From: Flavobacteriales bacterium CG_4_9_14_3_um_filter_32_8 | GTDB taxonomy: Bacteria > Bacteroidota > Bacteroidia > Flavobacteriales_E > Vicingaceae | DNA length: 6,321 nucleotides | Assembly (NCBI GenBank): GCA_002790175.1 | Contig: PFUQ01000109.1 | Span: forward strand, 1 to 6,321 | Reading direction: 5' to 3' | Part shown: positions 1-5,382 of the stretch, in pieces | How positions within the stretch are numbered: position 1 is the first letter of the stretch | Layout: the number at the start of each line of letters is the position of its first letter | Position numbers and translations under genes: made by a program | Notes under the pieces: model-generated | What the model was told of the DNA's origin: nothing | Database searches by the model: none | What the model saw: the letters and a program-made list of their open reading frames with translations, nothing else

Positions 1-183
1 CTGTATGGCAGCATTTTACTTGCACAACAAGTTCCTACTGGCCCGGCAATACCTGTTACTTCCACCCCACCCACTTTGCAACAGCATGCTTGGTATAGAG
101 GTGGTAATTTTGCTGGTGCTGCAGGTGGTACTAAAAATATCTTCGGTACGATGTGGAACAGCCCCATTTATACTTATACCTAA
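1..183 (+). CDS. 3' end of a GGN-module protein, probably exported (partial)
   Basis: The frame is open from the left edge and ends in TAA, giving 60 visible residues. They begin LYGSILLAQQVP, which resembles the end of a signal peptide followed by a mature N-terminus, then a Pro/Thr-rich linker, then a module with the landmarks AWYRGGN, NIFGT and WNSPIYT. From memory, such Gly-Gly-Asn modules with a following IGT/FGT occur in large secreted or tail-fibre-like proteins of Bacteroidota, often just after the signal peptide; this is recollection, not a search. If so, the protein stops after one module and would be under about 90 residues, either a naturally short secreted protein or the remnant of a longer gene. 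The alternative is that it is the true C-terminus of a long repeat protein. The base composition looks richer in G+C than the neighbouring genes. Another frame over 5-256 gives no recognisable protein. Function unknown. Confidence 0.6.
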   Translation: MYGSILLAQQVPTGPAIPVTSTPPTLQQHAWYRGGNFAGAAGGTKNIFGTMWNSPIYTYT

Positions 184-215
184 CCCAACATTAACAGTTT
201 CTTCTTTGTCATCAC

Positions 216-249
216 AAAAAAAACCGAAGAACTTTTGTTCTTCGGTTTT
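216..249. terminator. Bidirectional intrinsic terminator
   Basis: A perfect 13-bp inverted repeat (AAAACCGAAGAAC at 220-232 and GTTCTTCGGTTTT at 237-249) encloses a TTTT loop. On the minus strand the stem is followed by eight T (complement of the A-run at 216-223), which suits the end of the HU transcript. On the plus strand the stem ends in TTTT followed by an A/T-rich tail, which suits the gene ending at 183. Its place between two convergent genes supports use from both sides. Confidence 0.85.
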
Positions 250-302
250 ATTGTAAATTTAATTATACGATTAGTCTGCTAGCAGCAAACATTGTCATTA
301 AA

Positions 303-575
303 TTATTTTACAGTATCAGCTAAAGCTTTTCCTGCTTTAAATTTTGCTACTTTTTTAGCAGCAATTTTAATTGCAGCACCAGTTTGAGGATTTCTTCCTG
401 TTCTAGCAGCTCTTTTAGAAATTGAGAATGTTCCAAACCCAATTAATTGTACAGCGTTTCCTTTTTTTAAGGATCCAGACACGCTAGATACGAATGCATT
501 TAATGCTTTTCCAGCATCAGCTTTTGATAATCCTGCATTTTTTGCAATTGCATCAACTAATTCACCTTTGTTCAT
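303..575 (-). CDS. HU-family DNA-binding protein
   Basis: Ninety residues, the normal length for HU, a small basic protein that forms dimers, bends DNA without strong sequence preference and packages the nucleoid. The N-terminal helices (about 1-38) include the usual opening [16 protein letters not shown] is at 46-50 at the start of the beta sheet, and the signature GRNPQTG is at 60-66, with Pro63 at the tip of the DNA-embracing arm where it intercalates between base pairs. The C-terminus is Lys-rich ([10 protein letters not shown]). The ATG start matches the family's N-terminus; no Shine-Dalgarno is visible, only an A/T-rich leader with the small inverted repeat AACTTTAAAAGTT just before the start. 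The gene is monocistronic in appearance: a candidate promoter lies about 40 nt upstream and a strong hairpin terminator lies about 55 nt downstream. HU rather than IHF is the likelier identity, though Bacteroidota carry several paralogues and the exact subtype is not certain. Confidence 0.95.
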   Translation of the reverse strand: MNKGELVDAIAKNAGLSKADAGKALNAFVSSVSGSLKKGNAVQLIGFGTFSISKRAARTGRNPQTGAAIKIAAKKVAKFKAGKALADTVK

Positions 576-615
576 AACTTTTAAAGTTTAAATTATTATT
601 ATTAAATATCAGAAC

Positions 616-623
616 CAAATATA
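616..623 (-). promoter_or_regulatory. Candidate -7 promoter element for the HU gene
   Basis: Read on the minus strand the bases are TATATTTG, a full match to the TAnnTTTG -7 box of Bacteroidota promoters. Transcription would start near 609, giving a leader of roughly 35 nt before the HU ATG. A clear TTG -33 box is not seen at the usual spacing; only a weak TTTAAC is present around 644-649. The assignment rests on the -7 match and position. Confidence 0.45.
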
Positions 624-662
624 GCACAATTAAAAAAGATATGTTAAAGTAAGTTAGATAGT

Positions 663-680
663 TATTAACAAGCTATTAAC
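663..680. repeat. Two TATTAAC direct repeats upstream of the HU promoter
   Basis: TATTAAC occurs at 663-669 and again at 674-680, 11 bp apart start to start, close to one helical turn. The pair lies about 55-70 bp upstream of the inferred HU transcription start and just after the RNase Z stop codon. The phasing would suit a protein bound to one face of the DNA, but a 7-bp A/T-rich repeat could be chance. Confidence 0.25.
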
Positions 681-690
681 ATTGTAGTCA

Positions 691-1614
691 TTAGACTTCA
701 GCAATATTAAATTCTTTTCCTTGAATGGCTATTTCTGTATTTCCAAAAATTGTTTTTGCTTCCTCTAAAAGAATATTCAAATCGGGGTATCTATTTGAGA
801 AGTGACCGATAATCAGCTTCTTAGCATTAGATTTGTTGGCAATTATGGCTGCTTGTATTGCTGTTGAATGAAATGTTTTTTTAGCTCTATCGCTGTGTTC
901 TTCACTAAATGTTGCCTCGTGATATAGCAGGGTTACGTCCTTAATTATATCAATAATTTTCTCTTCATACTTAGTGTCAGAACAAAAAGCATAAGAAAAA
1001 GAGGGCGAAGAATCGTCAGTGAGCAGCTTATTTTTAATTATTTTTCCATCTGCTGCAACATAATCTTCTCCTAGTTTTAGTTTATAAATTTGATGTTTAG
1101 GCACCTCATATTGCTCAATCGCAATTGAATTAATTTTTCGTGGCTTTGGTTTTTCTGTAAAGATATAACCCGCACATGGTATTCTATGAGTCAATGGAAT
1201 TGAAGAAACGACAACTTTCTCATTTTCAAAAATGATTTCTGATTCTTCACAATTAACATGTTGATAAAAGATAGGAAACTTTATAGCACTTTCCGAAAAT
1301 TTAAAATGAACATTAATGATTTCTTCAATATTACTAGGACAGTATATATATAAAGGAGTGGTTTTTCCTAATAAGTTCATCGTTTGTATTAAACCCATTA
1401 ATCCAAAATAATGGTCTCCATGAAGGTGGCTAATAAAGATATGGTTTAAACGTTGAAGCTTTATTTTGTTTTCTCTTAACTTTGTTTGAGTTCCTTCTCC
1501 ACAATCAATTAAAAAATATTGTTCGTTTACGTTTACAAGTTGAGAGGTATTGTTTCTAGTTAATGTTGGTGCAGCTGAGGCATTCCCTAATATTAAAACA
1601 CTAAATTTAGTCAT
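691..1614 (-). CDS. rnz: Ribonuclease Z (tRNA 3' processing endonuclease)
   Basis: A 307-residue metallo-beta-lactamase-fold nuclease, the usual length of the short-form RNase Z. It cuts the 3' trailer from tRNA precursors in the cytoplasm so that CCA can be added. The zinc-binding and catalytic set is complete: HLHGDH at 63-68 (His63, His65, Asp67, His68, the same numbers as in Bacillus subtilis RNase Z), His143 in LTHR, Asp213 in CSDT, His249 in FHST and His271 in GHFSNRY. The N-terminal strand and the LIDCGEGTQ segment (35-43) are typical. The region about 150-180, with the basic Pro/Lys-rich stretch EKPKPRK, lies downstream of His143 where other family members vary. The ATG start fits the conserved opening FSVLILGNASA. 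The gene follows the STAS gene by 23 nt, on the same strand, so the two are probably one transcript. No hairpin terminator is obvious after it, so some read-through into HU is possible. Confidence 0.95.
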   Translation of the reverse strand: MTKFSVLILGNASAAPTLTRNNTSQLVNVNEQYFLIDCGEGTQTKLRENKIKLQRLNHIFISHLHGDHYFGLMGLIQTMNLLGKTTPLYIYCPSNIEEIINVHFKFSESAIKFPIFYQHVNCEESEIIFENEKVVVSSIPLTHRIPCAGYIFTEKPKPRKINSIAIEQYEVPKHQIYKLKLGEDYVAADGKIIKNKLLTDDSSPSFSYAFCSDTKYEEKIIDIIKDVTLLYHEATFSEEHSDRAKKTFHSTAIQAAIIANKSNAKKLIIGHFSNRYPDLNILLEEAKTIFGNTEIAIQGKEFNIAEV

Positions 1615-1637
1615 CTATGGTTAAAGACTCTATTTAT

Positions 1638-1976
1638 CTAACAAATAGAATCTATTGCTTCTTGAGTTGTAGTTTTAATGTTAAATATGGAATCGAGTTG
1701 TGAAATGATGATTAATTTTTCTACAGCAGGTTGAACTGAGCTTAACACAAAACACCCTTTTGCTTCGTTACAAATTCTATTTCCAATTAGTAAGGCACTT
1801 AATCCAGATGAATCGCAATATTTTACGCTTTCTAAATCAACTATTATATTTTTTTCACCTTGTTTACTAATAAATACCAATTCTGCTTTTAAATCTGGAG
1901 AAACAATAGCATCTAATTTAGTTGTGCTAAATTTTATTAAAGTATAATGGTCTGTTTTTATGGTTTTAAAACTCAT
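1638..1976 (-). CDS. STAS-domain protein (anti-sigma factor antagonist-like)
   Basis: The 112 residues form a single STAS domain, about the size of SpoIIAA and RsbV. Landmarks are the strand VDLESVKYCDSSGLSALL (46-63), the C-terminal helix around AVEKLIIISQLDSIF, and the DSSG motif at 55-58, where the second serine (Ser57) sits at the position phosphorylated in SpoIIAA/RsbV by an anti-sigma kinase. In those systems the unphosphorylated form binds the kinase and frees a sigma factor. Here no HATPase kinase, PP2C phosphatase or sigma factor is in view, so the partner is unknown and the protein might instead sense or scaffold something else. It has no membrane segment and should be cytoplasmic. 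It lies 71 nt after PhoH with its own candidate promoter and 23 nt before RNase Z. The domain call is firm; the pathway is not. Confidence 0.88.
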   Translation of the reverse strand: MSFKTIKTDHYTLIKFSTTKLDAIVSPDLKAELVFISKQGEKNIIVDLESVKYCDSSGLSALLIGNRICNEAKGCFVLSSVQPAVEKLIIISQLDSIFNIKTTTQEAIDSIC

Positions 1977-1999
1977 GATTTAATGTTTTTGGAATCAAA

Positions 2000-2034
2000 C
2001 AAATGTAAATAATCTGAAACAATTTACCTAGCAA
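2000..2034 (-). promoter_or_regulatory. Candidate promoter for the STAS-rnz pair
   Basis: On the minus strand TACATTTG (2007 down to 2000) matches the TAnnTTTG -7 box, and a TTG at 2034-2032 lies 24 bp upstream of it, slightly longer than the usual -33 spacing. The inferred start near 1994 would leave a short leader of under 20 nt before the ATG at 1976. It would let STAS and rnz be transcribed apart from phoH. Confidence 0.45.
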
Positions 2035-2047
2035 GGAGTTGTTGAAT

Positions 2048-2998
2048 TTATTCTTCAACTTTTCGATAGGCCATAATAATATCTTTTACCAATTGATGTC
2101 GAATAACGTCTTTTTCATCAAAAATAACCATACTAATTTCATCAATTCCTTTTAATACTTTTAATGCCTGAATTAATCCTGATGGTTGTTTTTTAGGTAA
2201 ATCGATTTGAGTATCGTCACCAGTAATGATAAATTTAGCTGTTTTACCCATTCTGGTTAAAAACATTTTAAATTGGCTTTCAGTTGCATTTTGTGCTTCA
2301 TCTAATATTACAAAACATTTATCTAAAGTTCTACCTCTCATAAAAGCCAAAGGAGCTATCTGAATAGTTCCATTTTCTAACATTTCCGATAGCTTTTCTG
2401 CAGGAATCATGTCTCTCAGTGCATCGTACAAAGGCTGCATGTATGGATCTAATTTCTCTTTTAAATCGCCAGGTAAAAAACCTAAATTTTCGCCCGATTC
2501 TACAGCTGGTCTTGTCAAAATTATTCTTCTAAGCTCTTTATTTTTAAGAGCTCTAACGGCCAACGCAACAGCAGTGTATGTTTTTCCAGTTCCTGCAGGA
2601 CCAACTGCGAAAACTAAATCATTTTTTTCAATTTCTTTTACCAACTTACGTTGATTGGCTGTTTTTGCTTTAATAATTAATCCACCATTCCCGAAAACAA
2701 TAGTTTCATCATCGTGCTGAAGTGTTCCGCTACTTCCTGTTGATGAATCTTCGTCCATTAATCGTTCAATGTTATTTTCGGTTAATTGTTTATACTTTAA
2801 TAAGTGTTCAATTAATAATGCAATTTTTTGTTCAAACAATAGTATTTCACTATCAGCCCCTATTGCTTTTAGTATATCTCCCCTTGCAATAACTTTTAAT
2901 TTTGGAAAATAACTTTTGATTACTTTTAATTTATTTTCATTAACCCCATAAAGTTCTACAGGATTTATCTCCGAGATTTCTATTAATTTTTCGCTCAA
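2048..2998 (-). CDS. phoH: PhoH-family ATPase (YbeZ-like), TTG start
   Basis: A 316-residue P-loop ATPase of the PhoH/YbeZ type, a cytoplasmic family tied to RNA metabolism and, in many bacteria, to the endonuclease YbeY; the exact activity is unsettled. The N-terminal part (about 1-80) includes the region FPKLKVIARG (31-40). The ATPase core follows: Walker A GPAGTGKT at 133-140, LTRPAVESGENLGFLPGDL (161-179), Walker B FVILDEAQN at 229-237, and a sensor TGDDTQIDLP at 259-268. Length is normal. The start codon is TTG at 2998-2996: an in-frame stop lies at 3016-3014 with no ATG between, and the next methionine is residue 81, which would discard the conserved N-terminus. The segment 82-98 is a low-complexity Asp/Ser/Thr/Gly linker. 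It starts divergently from the gene at 3132, and YbeY is not in the window. Confidence 0.93.
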   Translation of the reverse strand: MSEKLIEISEINPVELYGVNENKLKVIKSYFPKLKVIARGDILKAIGADSEILLFEQKIALLIEHLLKYKQLTENNIERLMDEDSSTGSSGTLQHDDETIVFGNGGLIIKAKTANQRKLVKEIEKNDLVFAVGPAGTGKTYTAVALAVRALKNKELRRIILTRPAVESGENLGFLPGDLKEKLDPYMQPLYDALRDMIPAEKLSEMLENGTIQIAPLAFMRGRTLDKCFVILDEAQNATESQFKMFLTRMGKTAKFIITGDDTQIDLPKKQPSGLIQALKVLKGIDEISMVIFDEKDVIRHQLVKDIIMAYRKVEE

Positions 2999-3131
2999 AT
3001 ATTTATTTTTTAATTATACCTTTGAAAAAATGAATTTCATATGCTAAATATCTTCATTTAAACACAATAAAAAAGATACTTACGCACTAATTTATTAACT
3101 TTTAAAATTATAAAAAGTTAAAAACTTTTAA
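2999..3131. promoter_or_regulatory. Divergent intergenic region between phoH and the SAM hydroxide adenosyltransferase gene
   Basis: This very A/T-rich gap of 133 bp must hold promoters for both directions. On the plus strand TACCTTTG at 3017-3024 matches the -7 box TAnnTTTG and would give a leader of about 100 nt for the rightward operon, but no TTG lies at the right spacing upstream. On the minus strand the bases complementary to 3013-3018 read TATAAT, which could serve phoH with a very short leader. The two candidates overlap by two bases. Both are weak calls. Confidence 0.35.
3095..3129 (+). repeat. Three-armed A/T inverted repeat before the start codon
   Basis: TTAACTTTT (3095-3103) pairs perfectly with AAAAGTTAA (3113-3121) across a 9-nt loop, and the same middle arm, AAAAGTT (3113-3119), pairs with AACTTTT (3123-3129) across 3 nt. 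The two hairpins exclude each other, and the second ends two bases before the ATG at 3132. The stems are almost all A-T pairs, so they are weak. Confidence 0.3.
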
Positions 3132-3914
3132 ATGGCAATTATTACGTTAACAACCGATTTGGGATTAAGAGATAATTATGTTGCGACTGTAAAAGGTGCT
3201 ATATTAAAAGAATTGCCTGAAACGACCATTATTGACATCACCCACGAAATTCCTTTATTTGATTTTCAGAAAGCGGCGTTTATTCTTAAACATTGTTATC
3301 AAGATTTCCCAGCTGGAAGTATTCATATCATTGGGGTTAATTCCGAAACAACTATAAAAACCCCTCATATTGCAATATACGAAAATGGTCATTATTTTAT
3401 CGGTGCTGATAATGGAATTTTTTCGCTATTATTTAATCATCAACCCGAAAAAATAGTTGAATTAACTTTAACTCAAGACACCAACTTAATTGCTTTTCCT
3501 ACTAAAGATGTATTTGTAAAAGCAGCTTGTCACATTGCTAGAGGTGGAACATTAGAAGTAATTGGAAATTCTAAAAAAGAATTGAATGTAAGAACAATGT
3601 TTAGTCCTATTTTCGAAAACAACATCTTAAAAGGAATGGCTATTTATATCGATCATTACGGTAACATTGTTACCAACATTACTAAAGATATGTTTAATGA
3701 GTATGGTAAGCACAGGACTTTCTCAATGTTATTTCGAAAGGCTGAATATGAGATTACGCAAATTAGTAAATCCTATTCTGATGTTATTGAAGGCGAACGT
3801 ATTGCCCTATTTAGCTCAACAGGGTATATAGAAATTGCAATGAATAGAGCCAATGCCAGTAAATTATTTGGAATTAATCTAGGAGATACGATAAGAATAG
3901 AATTTTATGATTAG
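3132..3914 (+). CDS. SAM hydroxide adenosyltransferase-like protein (DUF62 family), catalytic triad not conserved
   Basis: A 260-residue member of the family that includes SAM hydroxide adenosyltransferase (SAM plus water to adenosine and methionine), the chlorinase SalL and the fluorinase FlA. The N-terminal domain opens with ITLTTDLGLRDNYVATVKG (4-22), with Asp9 in the family's TDFG position and the DNYV segment. The C-terminal domain has DHYGNIVTNI at 174-183, the usual DxFGNxxTN motif near the adenine site. The Asp-Arg-His set that activates water in characterised hydrolases is not visible: the VDPGVGSxRR segment reads VNSETTIKTP (69-78), with Asn70 where Asp is expected and no Arg, and FHGRD reads FPTKD (122-126), lacking the His. 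Part of this may be a feature of the Bacteroidota clade. The protein may still bind SAM or adenosine. It is the first gene of a three-gene operon and overlaps the next gene by 8 nt. The family call is firm; the reaction is open. Confidence 0.88.
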   Translation: MAIITLTTDLGLRDNYVATVKGAILKELPETTIIDITHEIPLFDFQKAAFILKHCYQDFPAGSIHIIGVNSETTIKTPHIAIYENGHYFIGADNGIFSLLFNHQPEKIVELTLTQDTNLIAFPTKDVFVKAACHIARGGTLEVIGNSKKELNVRTMFSPIFENNILKGMAIYIDHYGNIVTNITKDMFNEYGKHRTFSMLFRKAEYEITQISKSYSDVIEGERIALFSSTGYIEIAMNRANASKLFGINLGDTIRIEFYD

Positions 3915-4200
3915 AATTGTTAAAATGACTTTTAAAGAAGATAAAGTTCAAGAATTTCTAAAAATCTTTCATCAAAACAAAAGCCATATCCGAAATTTTA
4001 AAGGTGTTGAGGCATTGGAATTGTTAAACGATAAAAATAACCCGAATATTTTCTTTACATACAGCCATTGGAAATCTGAAGAACATTTAAACATTTATAG
4101 AAATTCTGAATTGTTTAATACCGTTTGGAATAGTACAAAAGTCCTTTTTTCTAAAAAAGCAGAAGCGTGGAGTGTGGAAAGTATTATTAAACTAGATTAA
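3907..4200 (+). CDS. ABM-like dimeric alpha+beta barrel protein
   Basis: A 97-residue protein of the antibiotic biosynthesis monooxygenase (ABM) superfamily of small ferredoxin-like dimers. Visible landmarks are the first strand IRIVKMTF (2-9), a helix KVQEFLKIF (13-21), the turn HIRNFKGVEALELL (27-40), the central strand NIFFTYSHW (47-55), and the helix of EEHLNIYRNSELF (58-70). The fold is convincing, but the superfamily covers quinol monooxygenases, haem-degrading enzymes and proteins with no known activity, so no substrate can be named. The ATG lies inside the end of the preceding gene, in the bases ATGATTAG that also carry its TAG stop. The next gene begins directly after this gene's TAA. 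Both junctions suggest translational coupling and near-equal production of the three proteins. No signal peptide; cytoplasmic. Confidence 0.82.
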   Translation: MIRIVKMTFKEDKVQEFLKIFHQNKSHIRNFKGVEALELLNDKNNPNIFFTYSHWKSEEHLNIYRNSELFNTVWNSTKVLFSKKAEAWSVESIIKLD

Positions 4201-5382
4201 ATGTTAAAAAAGAGAATATCCACTTTTCTAAAATTACAGGCTCAAACTAATGAGAACCCCTATTTAATTGATGTAGAGAAAGCTGAAGGAATTTACATTT
4301 GGGGTAAAAATGGTAGAAAATACATGGACATGATTGCTGGTGTTGCTGTGAATAATATCGGACATCGTCATCCTGCTGTAATAAAAGCCATCAAAGAGCA
4401 ATTGGATAAACACTTACACGTTATGGTGTATGGCGAATATATCCAAGATTCCGAATTGGCTTTGGCGGAAAACCTTGCTTCCATCCTACCCGAAAGTTTG
4501 AGTTGCTCTTACATCGTTAACTCTGGAACTGAAGCGAACGAAGCAGCTATTAAATTAGCCAAACGTTTTACGGGCAGACAAGAATTGATTTCCTGTAAAA
4601 ATTCTTACCACGGAAGCACACATGGTTCGTTAAGTGTTACTGGTAACGACGAAAAACAATCCAGTTTTAAACCTTTGTTGCCCAATATTCAATTTATTGA
4701 GTTCAACAACATTAAAACCTTATCGCTAATTACCGAAAAAACTGCTTGTGTAATTATGGAAACCATACAGGGAGATGCTGGTTTAATAAAACCTACGCCA
4801 GAGTTTATAACAACTTTAAGAGAAAAATGCACACAAACTGGTACTTTACTCATTTTTGATGAAGTACAAGTTGGCATGGGAAGAACAGGAAAAATGTTTG
4901 CCTTTGAGCATTACCAAGTTATTCCTGATATTTTAACATTAGGTAAAGCCTTAGGTGGCGGAATGTCTATCGGTGCTTTTATTTCTTCTTACAACATCAT
5001 GCACACGTTAACACATCATCCGATGTTAGGACACATCACCACTTTTGGTGGACATCCCATAAACTGTGCCGCAGCAAATGCGTGTATTAATGTGCTAAAA
5101 CAAGAAAATTGGATTGCTGAAGCTGACCAAAAAGGACAACTATTAGAAGATATACTTTCTAAAAGCTCGCAAGTAAAAGAAATAAGGCGAATAGGTTTAT
5201 TTTTAGCCATTGAATTGGGTTCTTTTGAAAAAGTAAAACAAGTAGTCGAAAAATGTTTAGATAAAGGATTAATCGGTTTTTGGTTTTTATCTACTCCTAC
5301 TGCTTTCCGACTTTCTCCACCACTTTCTATCACTGAAAAAGAAATTAGAAAGGCTGGGGAGATTGTACTTTCATGTCTTTAA
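4201..5382 (+). CDS. Class III PLP-dependent aminotransferase
   Basis: The 393 residues cover a full class III (acetylornithine/GABA/ornithine-type) aminotransferase, a cytoplasmic PLP enzyme that moves an amino group from an amine or amino acid to a 2-oxo acid or aldehyde. Motifs in order: substrate and dimer region DMIAGVAVNNIGHRHP (43-58), phosphate-binding SGTEANEAAIKLAKR (108-122), aromatic stacking residue in SYHG (135-138), Glu187 in METIQGD, DEVQVGMGRTG (220-230) with Asp220 contacting the pyridine nitrogen, and the Schiff-base lysine Lys249 in TLGKALGGG; TTFGG follows in the next segment. All key residues are present, so it should be active. The substrate is not certain: argD-like, GABA-like or DAPA-like activities cannot be told apart here, and no arginine or biotin genes are nearby. 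The ATG follows the preceding stop with no gap. The last bases overlap the convergent helicase gene. Confidence 0.93.
   Translation: MLKKRISTFLKLQAQTNENPYLIDVEKAEGIYIWGKNGRKYMDMIAGVAVNNIGHRHPAVIKAIKEQLDKHLHVMVYGEYIQDSELALAENLASILPESLSCSYIVNSGTEANEAAIKLAKRFTGRQELISCKNSYHGSTHGSLSVTGNDEKQSSFKPLLPNIQFIEFNNIKTLSLITEKTACVIMETIQGDAGLIKPTPEFITTLREKCTQTGTLLIFDEVQVGMGRTGKMFAFEHYQVIPDILTLGKALGGGMSIGAFISSYNIMHTLTHHPMLGHITTFGGHPINCAAANACINVLKQENWIAEADQKGQLLEDILSKSSQVKEIRRIGLFLAIELGSFEKVKQVVEKCLDKGLIGFWFLSTPTAFRLSPPLSITEKEIRKAGEIVLSCL

Noticed and set aside
5..256. Open frame on the plus strand covering the left edge and the terminator
   Set aside because: It runs through the hairpin, has no recognisable family and overlaps the GGN-module frame, which has clear protein features.
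276..285. Perfect 10-bp palindrome CTGCTAGCAG downstream of the HU gene
   Set aside because: Several palindromes of this size are expected by chance in a window this long, and nothing nearby gives it a role.
2409..2654. Plus-strand open frame inside phoH
   Set aside because: It is antisense to the Walker A and neighbouring conserved segments of PhoH and has no features of its own.
5016..5333. Minus-strand open frame inside the aminotransferase gene
   Set aside because: It lies wholly within a well-supported gene and its translation resembles no family; it is a shadow frame.
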